This document shows positions 27,789 through 36,297 of a DNA stretch of 64,000 bases, piece after piece; positions within the stretch are counted from its first letter, which is position 1, and every line of letters begins with the position of its first letter. The DNA comes from Lautropia sp. Lineage in GTDB: Bacteria; Pseudomonadota; Gammaproteobacteria; Burkholderiales; Burkholderiaceae_E. The notes beneath the pieces were generated by a model. That model searched no databases and was not told the DNA's origin. It saw nothing but the letters and a program-made list of their open reading frames with translations. The DNA is taken from assembly GCA_030528325.1 (NCBI GenBank), contig JAUMZD010000010.1, forward strand, positions 1-64,000, read 5' to 3'. The translations under genes and the position numbers were made by a program.

Positions 27789-28034
27789 CCGCGCCAGCCC
27801 GCTCACCGATGGACAGGCGATCCTGTCGATTTCCGATTGCCGATTGCCGGATTCAGCGCCGGGAAGGGGGTCGCAGACGGGAAGCGCCGAGCCGCCTGAA
27901 AATTCATGAAACGTATGACAAACACCACACCCCAAACCGTCGGCATACAAAAAAAGTCCGTTCGTACTAAGCTATGACCGTTTATTCTCCTTGTCCTGCC
28001 ATTGGCAGAAAACCAACAAAGTGAGGTAGCCTAC

Positions 28035-29081
28035 ATGCCCCTGCTCAACATCCGTACCCCCCTGACAGCTGCAGCACTGGCGCTGTTGCTCGCCGCCTGT
28101 GGCGGTGGCGGTGGAAGCTCCGACCGCGCCGTCTCCAGCAGTCCGGATGCGCCCGGCAGTGCCACGAACCCGCCTGCCACCGGTGGCGGCACGGGCAGCA
28201 CGGCCGGCGGCGGCACCGGCGCCGGATCGGGCGGCGCCCAGGGTGGCAGCCCGCAGGTCGGCCCGACAGCGCCCCGCCCCGCGAACGGACCGATCTCGGC
28301 CAACGGCATCAGCGGCGCGCTGCTGGCCACGCTGCTGGATCAGCAGGCCATCAACCCGGCAGCCGGCCCGGGTGTGCCCAACTATGCCAAACCCACGCGC
28401 ACGCTGGGCGGTGACGACATCGACAACAGCCCAGGCCCCTTCATCACCTCGGGCCAGCAGACCGAGCCGTCGTTCTATGCCCCGCCCACGGCCACGAACA
28501 ATCCCTATGCCCTGCCTACCTATCGGCCGGCTTCAGGCACCTTCACCGTGCTGCATGGCACAGGGGTTCAGAACCGCTGGAATCTGAGCAGCAACGCCAC
28601 GATTCCCTTCGTGGAACAGGTGACACGCGCCACCGTCACCATCGAGAACGACACCGTCACGCTGGATCCGTCACTGAGCATCGAATTGCGGACGGTCAGC
28701 TTCCCTGGCGGGGTCTATCAGGCCACCACGCCGATCACGAACACCTATACCGCCACACAGCGCTATCAGGTTCGCTTCGACGAGCTGGTTCCCTTCGGGC
28801 AGGTACTGCAACAGTGGCAGAACCCCCAGGCCACCGGCGCCATCGGCAGCATCCAGCTGCTGGTTCAGAGGGGTGAAGAACCCGACGAGGTGCAGCTATG
28901 CTGGAACACGGGGCTCACCGGCATCAAGCGCCTCTTCTGCCGCGAGTATGAAGTACCCGCCCGCTGGACGCGCGGCCAGACCGTCAAGCGCGAACGCTAT
29001 GTGATCGCGGATGACCGCTCGGTGCTTTCGGGCGAAAGCGGCTTCCGGTTCTGGGAGGCCGACGAGGACGATCTGCCCTGA
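28035..29081 (+). CDS. lipoprotein of the paralogous family, copy 4 (two cysteines fewer)
   Basis: A 348-residue lipoprotein about 13 kb from the other three. ATG 28035 is preceded by GAGG. Lipobox LLAAC, then a Gly/Ser/Pro-rich stalk to about residue 85. The conserved domain starts at ISANGISGALLATLLDQQ and ends with VQLCWNTGLTGIKRLFC, DDRSVLSGESGFRFWE. The first two domain cysteines of the other copies are absent (QKxC became QQAI); LCWN and LFC remain. N-terminal SSDRAVSSSP matches SSDKAVSSSP of copy 1, so signal and stalk are closest to copy 1. Function unknown. Confidence 0.86.
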   Translation: MPLLNIRTPLTAAALALLLAACGGGGGSSDRAVSSSPDAPGSATNPPATGGGTGSTAGGGTGAGSGGAQGGSPQVGPTAPRPANGPISANGISGALLATLLDQQAINPAAGPGVPNYAKPTRTLGGDDIDNSPGPFITSGQQTEPSFYAPPTATNNPYALPTYRPASGTFTVLHGTGVQNRWNLSSNATIPFVEQVTRATVTIENDTVTLDPSLSIELRTVSFPGGVYQATTPITNTYTATQRYQVRFDELVPFGQVLQQWQNPQATGAIGSIQLLVQRGEEPDEVQLCWNTGLTGIKRLFCREYEVPARWTRGQTVKRERYVIADDRSVLSGESGFRFWEADEDDLP

Positions 29082-29126
29082 TCGGGCGGCGAAGCCACCG
29101 GCTTGCGCCTTCGGTGACAGGGTGAC

Positions 29127-29157
29127 AGCCACCGTGACGCACTCACGGTGGCTTTTT
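29127..29157 (+). terminator. intrinsic terminator of lipoprotein copy 4
   Basis: AGCCACCGTGA (29127-29137) pairs perfectly with TCACGGTGGCT (29143-29153) around a five-base loop, followed by a T-run to 29157. Confidence 0.92.
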
Positions 29158-29250
29158 CATGTGCGGCGACTCACTCGGTGCCGGTCAGCGGCACGAAAGA
29201 CCGGGCTGGCATGTTGCCCATATCCCTTTCTGAAAACCGATGCCGGTGCA

Positions 29251-30498
29251 TCAGATCCCGGCCAGCGCCTGCTCGAAGTCGGCGAGCAGGTCGTCGGTCT
29301 CCTCGAGGCCGACCGAGACACGGGTCAGGCTGTCGGTGATGTTCATCAGCGCGCGCTCGGCCGGTGGCGTCTCGTTGTAGATGGTGGGCGCGACCGGAAT
29401 GATCAGCGTGCGAGTATCGCCCAGCCCGGTGGCCCGCAACGGGATTTGAAGCCGGTTGATGAAGGGCAGGAGCGCCCCGGTATCCTTCAGGTCGAAGGAC
29501 AGCAGCCACGAGCCCGACTTGAACAGCGCCTTCGCGATGTCGTGCTGCGGATGACTGGGCAGGCCCGGATAGTTGACATGGGCGACCGCCGGATGGGCTT
29601 CCAGCATCCGTGCCAGCGCCAACGCACTCTGACTGGTTCGCTCGATGCGCAGCGCCAGTGTCTCGGCACCGATGCTGATCTGGTCGGCCGCATCGGAGGA
29701 CAGGCAGGCGCCCATGTCACGCAGCCCTTTCTTGCGCAGCTGTGTGAGTCCCCAGAGGGCCGGATCACCCTTGCGGTATTCCTCGACGATGGCCGGGTAG
29801 TCCGTCCAGTCGAAGCAGCCCGTGTCGGTGGCCAGCCCGCCCAGGGCCACGCCATGACCGCCGATCGTCTTGCTCAGTGAATTGACCACCAGCCCGGCCT
29901 TGACCGCCTTCGGCTGGAACAGCGCCGGGGAGGTGATGGTGTTGTCGACGACGAAGAGCAGCCCGCGCTCGGCACACAGTTCGCCGATGGCGGCCAGATC
30001 CGGCACTTCGGTGCCCGGATTGGCGATCGTTTCGACGAACACCATGCGCGTGCTGGGCCGGAGGGCAGCCGCCACGTTGGACACGTGGCAGCTGTCGACC
30101 TTGTCGACCTCGACGCCCAGGCGGCGCATCGTGCCGAACAGGCTGTTGGTACCGCCAAAGACGTAGCGGCCCGACACGAGATGATCGCCCGCACGCAGCA
30201 GTGTGAAGAAAATGGCCGCCAGCGCGCCCATGCCGGAGGCGAAACTGACCGAGCCGATGCCGCCTTCCAGCGCGGTAAGCTTGGCCTCCAGGGCAGCCGT
30301 CGTGGGCGTGCCTGTGCGCGAGTAGTTGTAGGCGTTCTTGAGCCTGCCCTGAAAAACGTCGATCAGGTCTTCGACCGAATCGAAACCGTACTGGACCGAG
30401 CGGTGAACCGGTTTTCGGATGGCATGGTGGGCCACGCCGAATTGGCGGTCGGCATGCACGATACGTGTGGCCAGACCCTGTTCCTTCTTGTTGGTCAT
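29251..30498 (-). CDS. PLP-dependent cystathionine gamma-synthase/beta-lyase family enzyme
   Basis: A 415-residue Cys/Met-metabolism enzyme. ATG 30498 (MTNKKEQGLATRIVH) fits the usual family start; the ribosome binding site is weak. Visible: the substrate/cofactor region YNYSRTGTPTTAALE, FASGMGAL, VVDNTITSPALF and the PLP lysine in NSLSKTIGGHG. The C-terminus has LGDTRTLIIPVAPTIY and LTRVSVGLEETDDL. The family includes cystathionine gamma-synthase, beta-lyase and O-acylhomoserine sulfhydrylases, and these motifs do not decide among them. Proximity to metE and metR fits methionine synthesis. Confidence 0.88.
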   Translation of the reverse strand: MTNKKEQGLATRIVHADRQFGVAHHAIRKPVHRSVQYGFDSVEDLIDVFQGRLKNAYNYSRTGTPTTAALEAKLTALEGGIGSVSFASGMGALAAIFFTLLRAGDHLVSGRYVFGGTNSLFGTMRRLGVEVDKVDSCHVSNVAAALRPSTRMVFVETIANPGTEVPDLAAIGELCAERGLLFVVDNTITSPALFQPKAVKAGLVVNSLSKTIGGHGVALGGLATDTGCFDWTDYPAIVEEYRKGDPALWGLTQLRKKGLRDMGACLSSDAADQISIGAETLALRIERTSQSALALARMLEAHPAVAHVNYPGLPSHPQHDIAKALFKSGSWLLSFDLKDTGALLPFINRLQIPLRATGLGDTRTLIIPVAPTIYNETPPAERALMNITDSLTRVSVGLEETDDLLADFEQALAGI

Positions 30499-30628
30499 CG
30501 TCTTCTGGTGGTTCCTGTTCTGAAGCGTGAGGAGGAATGCATGCAGCGCGGCCAGCTGCCATCTGGCGCTGCCATGCCGCCAGCGCCATGCGGTGCGCCC
30601 GGCCGGTCTTTCGCAGGGAGCGGCACGT

Positions 30629-32782
30629 TCATGGCGCACGCTCACCCTGTTCGTAGAGCTCGATGCGCCGGGCATCCAGGCCCTGACTGGCCAGGCTGAT
30701 CGGGATGCGGCGGGCCGCCACGGCCTGCTCGAGCGATGTGGCCCCCTGCGCCTGCAACGCCCGCAGGAAGTCCAGCATCAGGCGTGGGGAATGGCCTGAT
30801 GCTTTCATGGCCCGGATGGCGCCGAGGTCAGCCACCTGCTGCTCGGCCTGGGCATAGCCCTGCTGCAGCACGCTGTCGGCTCCCAGATCCGACAACTGCT
30901 CGAGTTGCCGGCCCGTGGAGACGGCCCAGGCCCAGCGGCGTACCTGCGAGGTCACCATCGTGCGCTCGAGGTGCCGTTCGGAAAGGTGCGCCAGCTGATG
31001 GGCCAGCACGGCCTGCAGGATCGCACGCTGTGCCTCTGGCCCCTGGCTACCCGCCAGCGCCACCAGCTCATCGGTGATGATGACCGTGCTGCCGGGCAGC
31101 ACCAGCGCATTGGCACCCAGCAGTTTACCGCCACGGGAGAAGACGAGGCGGTAGTCCGGCGGGGATTCTCCCGGCCAGGCGCGTACGAGCCCCTGATGGA
31201 GGCTCTCTCGCCACCTGTCCTGCTCCCCGGCGGACAGGCCCGAAGGGAGCATCCCCTGCCGGGTGAGGGACGTCTGGATGCGCTGGCCGATATCGGCACT
31301 GATGGCCGGCGGCATGGCATGGGCCAGATAGTGCCCCAGCATCTGTTTCGCCTGCCCCTTGAGCACCATCAGTGCGACGACAGGTCCCACCAGCAGCCCC
31401 AGCGCCGGGGCCCAATGCAGGCGCGGACGCGGCAATGCCGTCGCCCCGGCGCCCGCCTGGCCATCCAGGCGTTTGGGCGGCAGGGAAGTCTCGGGCTGCA
31501 AACCGGCCGCTTGCCGTGACGGCGCGCCAGCCGCATCCGGCAGACCACCGTCCACGGCGTAGACGGGCATCACCCGGAGCGCCTCCCGCTTCAGGGCCTC
31601 CAGGCGAACCTGGGCGAAGGGATGATAGAGACCGGCCGTCAGTATCGTGAGCACATCACAGACGAAACCGGTCGCCATCAGCCGGCCTGCAGGCAGGTGG
31701 CTTTCGATCACGGCGCCCGGCAGGTGCATGCTGCGCCAGCTCTGGTTCCAGACACGGGCCATGAAATAACGCCAGCCCATCCGCAGCATCAGCACCGCCA
31801 GGCCGAGCAACCCCAGCACGGCCATCGCCCGGCAGCCCACGCAGACATCGCCATCGAGCATCGATGAACCATCCATCCGCAGGCCGCCCAGCCAGGAGTC
31901 CGCGGCCGGTGCCAGCGCGATCAGGGTCTGCAGCGTGCCGGGCGGCTCGATGCTGTAGGTGGCCAGCAGCAACGGCCAGTTGGCATAGAGCAGGCCGATG
32001 ATCAGGAAGGGCAGCGGCAGCACCAGCAACAGGGCAGCACCAGCAGCGCGCAGCAGCGGCCAGAAGCGTAGACGCGACTGGAACGGGTAGACCGGATGGA
32101 AGATGTGACACAGCCCGTAGCGCAGCGCATGGTAATACCAGCCTGCCAGCGCCAGCATGGCAGCCAGTGCGATGCACCAGAACAGTGCGTACCGGATGGC
32201 TTCGGTCAGCACGTTGCTGACCGACCAGTGCATGCCCTCACCCAGCACCCCGCTGGCATCCATCAGCACGGCCACCCCCATCAGCCCCAGAGGCAGCCAT
32301 GACAGAACCATCAGCAGCCAGGCACGGCAGGCTCCATGCAGGGATCCCTCGAAGCGGATCTGCTCGCCCTGCCAGTACAGCTGGCCGATGCGCCCCCGCC
32401 AGCCGCTCCTGAGCCACCACGGGCCACCAAGGCTCAAGACCGACACGAACAGCAACCAGCCCAGGAGGCCATACTGCCGGGTGTATCGCAACAGGAACAG
32501 CATGGCGACCAGCAGCAGTACCTGCTGCCAGATGCAGGGCCAGGCCCCCCGGGCCGTCATCAATCGGGCATCACCGAGCGGGGTTTCGCCCACCCAGGTA
32601 CTGGCGTTGAAGAATTGCCAGCGACGCCGGCGCAGCCAGGGCCAGTACAGGCCCAGCGTCAGCACCATGAACAGCAGGTCACCGGCCCAGATCCTGAAGT
32701 AGTTCCAGCCACGACCTGTGAAACGAACCCCTACACCACCCGGTGGCACGGGATTGAGACGGCCCACAACAAGGTGCTTCAT
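30629..32782 (-). CDS. YjgN(DUF898)-M48 fusion protein with altered peptidase motif
   Basis: A 717-residue membrane protein starting at ATG 32782. The N-terminal two thirds is YjgN/DUF898-like: repeated membrane segments with FTGRGWNYFRIWAGDLLFMV and TLGLYWPWLRRRRW. The C-terminal third resembles M48 metallopeptidases, but the zinc motif reads HQLAH (residues 595-599, codon CAG) where HExxH is required, and the third-ligand region is SDLGADSV instead of ExxxD. Catalysis is therefore unlikely. Between the halves, residues about 425-439 (AAGLQPETSLPPKRL) are translated from a copy of the dispersed repeat. Last gene of the amidase-apt operon, 16 bp behind the aldolase-like gene. Confidence 0.82.
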   Translation of the reverse strand: MKHLVVGRLNPVPPGGVGVRFTGRGWNYFRIWAGDLLFMVLTLGLYWPWLRRRRWQFFNASTWVGETPLGDARLMTARGAWPCIWQQVLLLVAMLFLLRYTRQYGLLGWLLFVSVLSLGGPWWLRSGWRGRIGQLYWQGEQIRFEGSLHGACRAWLLMVLSWLPLGLMGVAVLMDASGVLGEGMHWSVSNVLTEAIRYALFWCIALAAMLALAGWYYHALRYGLCHIFHPVYPFQSRLRFWPLLRAAGAALLLVLPLPFLIIGLLYANWPLLLATYSIEPPGTLQTLIALAPAADSWLGGLRMDGSSMLDGDVCVGCRAMAVLGLLGLAVLMLRMGWRYFMARVWNQSWRSMHLPGAVIESHLPAGRLMATGFVCDVLTILTAGLYHPFAQVRLEALKREALRVMPVYAVDGGLPDAAGAPSRQAAGLQPETSLPPKRLDGQAGAGATALPRPRLHWAPALGLLVGPVVALMVLKGQAKQMLGHYLAHAMPPAISADIGQRIQTSLTRQGMLPSGLSAGEQDRWRESLHQGLVRAWPGESPPDYRLVFSRGGKLLGANALVLPGSTVIITDELVALAGSQGPEAQRAILQAVLAHQLAHLSERHLERTMVTSQVRRWAWAVSTGRQLEQLSDLGADSVLQQGYAQAEQQVADLGAIRAMKASGHSPRLMLDFLRALQAQGATSLEQAVAARRIPISLASQGLDARRIELYEQGERAP
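31471..31508 (-). repeat. dispersed repeat copy inside a coding sequence
   Basis: A 38-bp copy of the right half of the element at 5678-5836, with three mismatches, lies in frame in the YjgN-M48 gene, between the membrane and peptidase-like parts. Confidence 0.8.
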
Positions 32783-32798
32783 GTTGTGGACACCCTGC

Positions 32799-33569
32799 TC
32801 AACGGGCCGGGATCGGCGCCGCCCGTGCGCCCCCGACCTGAAGCACCTGCCAGTAGATCCGGCATAGTGCTTCCAGACGCTGCGCCAGCAGGACGGCCAC
32901 TTCAGGCGTCTCGCCCAGTGCCAGCAACCCGTAATGGGCCACCAGACAGGCCGAGCCCCCGCCCAGCGCATCGAGAATCAGCTCAAGTGCCGAGGTACCG
33001 GCCATCGAGGGCGCTGACGGTGCCGTCGGCCGGCCCGCGCCACCGTCAGCGCCGCCCACGGACGCCGCGGATGCTTCGGCATTCAGGGCCGCGTAGAACC
33101 CGGCGCGACAGCATTCGATCCGGTCCCGCCCCGCCATGGCCACCATCGGGTGAAAGAAAGGGATGCCCTCATACTGCACGGCTGGCGTGCAGGCCAGTGT
33201 GGCGGCATAGGGCGAAGCCAGCATGACGATGGCACCGGCATCCTCACGGCTGTCATAGAGCGCACCGTGCATGCCGGAGGCCGGGGCATCGTGCAGCGGA
33301 TACCAGACGGGGATGTCCGGATCATGGCCTTCGGCCCCATCCGCAGCATCCACCTGCGGTACGGCCGTGGGATCTGGCATCCCGGCGATGGCAGCCCCGG
33401 GGAACGGTATACAGGCAGCCGCCGAAACCAGCAGCAAGCCGTCGGCAGCAGGCCGCGACCAGCGCATCGACATCGTGGCACAGCCGAAGGGATCCAGGGC
33501 CGGTGTGGACAGCTGCGCTGCGCTGCGCATCAGACTCAGGCGGGCAGCGTTTTCGGAAGAATGATTCAT
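32799..33569 (-). CDS. class II aldolase/adducin-like protein lacking metal ligands
   Basis: A 256-residue protein with the class II aldolase fold pattern: DPFGCATMSMRW near the start, a central YPLHDAPASGMHGALYDSRED and the C-terminal ALGGGSACLVAHYGLLALGE. The family binds zinc through an HxH pair before the SPYAATLA stretch and a histidine in NHGLL. Here these positions read VMLASPYAA and AHYGLL, so the ligands are missing or shifted. An Ala/Gly/Pro-rich insertion lies at about residues 165-195. Start at ATG 33569; the ribosome binding site is weak. Probably not an active aldolase. Confidence 0.72.
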   Translation of the reverse strand: MNHSSENAARLSLMRSAAQLSTPALDPFGCATMSMRWSRPAADGLLLVSAAACIPFPGAAIAGMPDPTAVPQVDAADGAEGHDPDIPVWYPLHDAPASGMHGALYDSREDAGAIVMLASPYAATLACTPAVQYEGIPFFHPMVAMAGRDRIECCRAGFYAALNAEASAASVGGADGGAGRPTAPSAPSMAGTSALELILDALGGGSACLVAHYGLLALGETPEVAVLLAQRLEALCRIYWQVLQVGGARAAPIPAR

Positions 33570-33578
33570 CAATTGATT

Positions 33579-33971
33579 TCAATCCAATCGGATTCGGGAC
33601 AGTTCACGCCGATCACGCTTGGAAGGGCGGCCGTGCATGCCTGCAGCGGGTTCTCGTTCGAAGCGGCGACGCTCGGCGGCCGCCAGGCGTGCAGCTTCGG
33701 ATTCGGGGGTCTCTTTATACAACGTCTGGGCCACCGGTGCGGGACCTCTGACGCCAGACAGCCCCATCACCCGAACTTCCCGTTGTACGTCACCGACACG
33801 GATGCGAACCAACTCCTCCCCCTTGAGCAGGCGTGCTACCTTGACGCGCTCCCCATCCACCAGCACCCGGCCATTTTCCACGGCCTGCTGCGCGAGGGAG
33901 CGGGTCTTGAAAAAGCGGGCCGCCCACAACCATTTGTCGATACGCACGGGCGGCGACGCGATATCAGCCAT
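33579..33971 (-). CDS. S4-domain RNA-binding protein, Hsp15/RqcP-like
   Basis: A 130-residue protein. The S4 domain occupies residues 8-70 (VRIDKWLWAARFFKTRSLAQ, VENGRVLVDG, KGEELVRIRVGDVQREVRV), followed by a basic tail. This is the layout of Hsp15 (HslR), which binds the 50S subunit carrying a stalled nascent chain. It lies two bases behind apt and nine before the aldolase-like gene, so it is inside a tight operon. Confidence 0.9.
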   Translation of the reverse strand: MADIASPPVRIDKWLWAARFFKTRSLAQQAVENGRVLVDGERVKVARLLKGEELVRIRVGDVQREVRVMGLSGVRGPAPVAQTLYKETPESEAARLAAAERRRFEREPAAGMHGRPSKRDRRELSRIRLD

Positions 33972-33973
33972 CG

Positions 33974-34519
33974 TCAGGCTTCCGTGTCCGAAAAGCGGGC
34001 CAGCGTGAAGCTGTTGACACCGGCCTCACGCAGGCGGTTGGCCCCGCCCAGCTCATACAGATCGACGATGGCGGCGGCCTCCAGCACATCAGCACCCAGT
34101 TTACGCAACAGCTCGACAGCGGCGAGCATGGTTCCCCCCGTGGCGATCAGGTCATCGACGACCAGCACCCGGTCACCGGGCCTGGTGGCATCGACATGCA
34201 GCTCGACCGTGGCGGAACCATACTCCAGCTCATACGATGCCGAGACCGTCTCGAAGGGCAGCTTGCCCTGCTTGCGGATGGGCACGAAGCCAACACCCAG
34301 CTGATGGGCGATGAGCGGGCCGATGATGAAGCCCCGGGCGTCGATACCGGCCACCAGCGTGACACCCGCCTCACGATAGCGATCGACGAATATCCGGGTC
34401 ATGGTTCGCAACAGGCGCGGATCCTGCAGCAACGGCGTGATGTCACGGAACATCACGCCAGCCTTCGGCCAGTCGGGAATGGTACGGATATGTCGCTTCA
34501 GCTCTTCGAGTTCAGTCAT
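33974..34519 (-). CDS. apt: adenine phosphoribosyltransferase
   Basis: A 181-residue purine salvage enzyme converting adenine and PRPP to AMP. Start at ATG 34519 ([20 protein letters not shown]) matches the family; the longer frame contains repeat sequence. Motifs: [30 protein letters not shown] and the PRPP loop [14 protein letters not shown]. All expected residues are present. No clear ribosome binding site. About 140 bp behind the amidase-like gene, with a copy of the dispersed repeat in between. Confidence 0.96.
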   Translation of the reverse strand: MTELEELKRHIRTIPDWPKAGVMFRDITPLLQDPRLLRTMTRIFVDRYREAGVTLVAGIDARGFIIGPLIAHQLGVGFVPIRKQGKLPFETVSASYELEYGSATVELHVDATRPGDRVLVVDDLIATGGTMLAAVELLRKLGADVLEAAAIVDLYELGGANRLREAGVNSFTLARFSDTEA

Positions 34520-34608
34520 GTCGGTCAGCGGAGGTTGGGCGGCGGCCACCCTGACGGGCAGGGAGACACTTTCATAATGATACCGTCGAACCCGGGCGCT
34601 CCCGAGGC

Positions 34609-34646
34609 GCTTGGGCGGCAGGAAAGTCGCGGGCTGCAAACCGGCC
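34609..34646 (-). repeat. dispersed repeat copy between amidase-like gene and apt
   Basis: A 38-bp copy, GCTTGGGCGGCAGGAAAG and so on to CCGGCC, identical to the right half of the element at 5678-5836. It lies 10 bp behind the amidase-like stop. Confidence 0.8.
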
Positions 34647-34656
34647 ACGCAGGCGA

Positions 34657-36138
34657 TCAAACCTCCGGCCACGGCTCCGGCTCGGGCCGCATGATTTCCA
34701 GTGTGCGCGACAGGCGCAGCACGCCCAGATCATCGAAACGATGGCCGACGACCTGCAGCCCTACCGGCAGCCCCTGATCCGTATGCGTCCAGTTGACGGT
34801 GGCCGCCGGGTGCTCGCTCAGGTTCCAGAGGGCGGTGTAACCGATATGCGGCAGACCATCCTGCGGCCTGCCGGTGGGCGACAACGCCTCGGCCGCATAG
34901 GGCAGCACGGGCACGGTGGGCATCAGCACGAAGTCATAGCCATGCATGGCCTGACTGACCGAGGCCCGCACGGCCGTGATGCTCTGCCAGGCCCGCATCA
35001 CATCCAGCCCGCTGAGCTTCGAGGCCCTCCCACGGCGCCAGGCGTCGACGAAAGCCTGGGCGGCACCGACTGCACCAGCACCAGCACCACCACCAGCCGC
35101 CGAGGCCGCGGCCAGGCCATCATGACCGGGGCTGGCTGACGGAGCGGAGGCCGGTGCTGCCCACCCGTCGCCAGCGTGGGACACACCGGCAGGCGAGTGG
35201 CCGGCCATCGCATCGGCATGGGCCATCGCTTCCCAGAACTGTTGAACCTCGTCGAAAAGCGCCGGCGAGATGAAGGAGTCGATCATGTCGACGGCAGCCC
35301 CAGCCATCTGCAGGGCACGTGCAGCCACCTGCAGGTACTTCTGGATCGCCGGAGCCAGCGGCAGTCCCAGCCCCAGATCCGTGATGACGGCGATGCTGAG
35401 CGATTTGGGACTGAGCCCATCGACCTGCATCCGGTATTCGGTCGCATCGGCCGGCAGCGCCATGAAGTCACGCTCGTCGGGCCGTGACAGGATGTTCATC
35501 AGCGCCGCCGTGTCGTGAATGTGGCGGCTGATGATGCCCGCGACCCGGCCCGGCGCCGGAGCCGCGATGGGCACGCGCCCCATGCTCGGCTTGAAGCCGA
35601 CCACGCCACAGAAGGCCGCCGGCAGACGCACCGAGCCGAATCGGTCATAAGCCACATGCAGCGGCGCATAACCCGCCGCACAGGCCGCCGCCGCCCCTGC
35701 CGACGATCCCCCCGTCGAGGCCGAGGGCTGCCACGGATTGCGCACGAGGCGTCCATCGGCCGTCAGCCCAGCCGCCAGCGTGTCGTCGGCCGACATCACG
35801 GTCGTGCCGATGATCGGACAGCCCGCCTCATGAAGCCTCGCCACCACCGGCGAGGCCGGCTCGTTCGCTTCGGCACTGCTGCCCAGCGGGACATCTTCCC
35901 GCAGCGTGACCGGCACCCCGTCGAGCGGGGACAGCGGCGAGCGGCGCTGCCATCGTTTCTCGGAGGCCTGCGCCGTTTCGAGAGCAGCCTCACGACAGAG
36001 ATGGCGCATGGCACCGAGCCGCGGCTCGGTGGCCTCGATGTGCTCGAAGACCGCCTTGAGCAGCTCGACCGGCGAAAGCCGCCCATTGGTATAGGCTGCT
36101 GCCAGCGCCTCGGCACTGGCGCCCATCCATTCCTTCAT
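34657..36138 (-). CDS. amidase-signature family protein with Lys-to-Arg change
   Basis: A 493-residue protein of the amidase-signature family (GatA, FAAH and related hydrolases). ATG 36138 follows a purine-rich GGGGGAAAGA. The serine positions are retained: STGGSSAG (cis-Ser about 145) and [19 protein letters not shown] (nucleophile about 169). The catalytic lysine expected in GVPVxxKD is arginine: GVPVTLRED (Arg80, codon CGG). The usual GTDTGGS reads AYDRFGS. An Ala/Gly/Pro/Ser-rich insertion lies at about residues 320-375. Activity is doubtful. First gene of the operon with apt and the S4-domain protein. Confidence 0.83.
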   Translation of the reverse strand: MKEWMGASAEALAAAYTNGRLSPVELLKAVFEHIEATEPRLGAMRHLCREAALETAQASEKRWQRRSPLSPLDGVPVTLREDVPLGSSAEANEPASPVVARLHEAGCPIIGTTVMSADDTLAAGLTADGRLVRNPWQPSASTGGSSAGAAAACAAGYAPLHVAYDRFGSVRLPAAFCGVVGFKPSMGRVPIAAPAPGRVAGIISRHIHDTAALMNILSRPDERDFMALPADATEYRMQVDGLSPKSLSIAVITDLGLGLPLAPAIQKYLQVAARALQMAGAAVDMIDSFISPALFDEVQQFWEAMAHADAMAGHSPAGVSHAGDGWAAPASAPSASPGHDGLAAASAAGGGAGAGAVGAAQAFVDAWRRGRASKLSGLDVMRAWQSITAVRASVSQAMHGYDFVLMPTVPVLPYAAEALSPTGRPQDGLPHIGYTALWNLSEHPAATVNWTHTDQGLPVGLQVVGHRFDDLGVLRLSRTLEIMRPEPEPWPEV

Positions 36139-36297
36139 GATCTTTCCCCCCGAATCACACACGGGGACATCGCGTGACAGAATGCACAATCCCCCTCGGT
36201 TCATCACTATAGAAACTGGGGGGCGAGGGTCAATGACTTCAGGGGAAGCGGCCGACCGGCGCGGGACGGGGGCCGATCGGCGTGGGCAGGCGATGGG

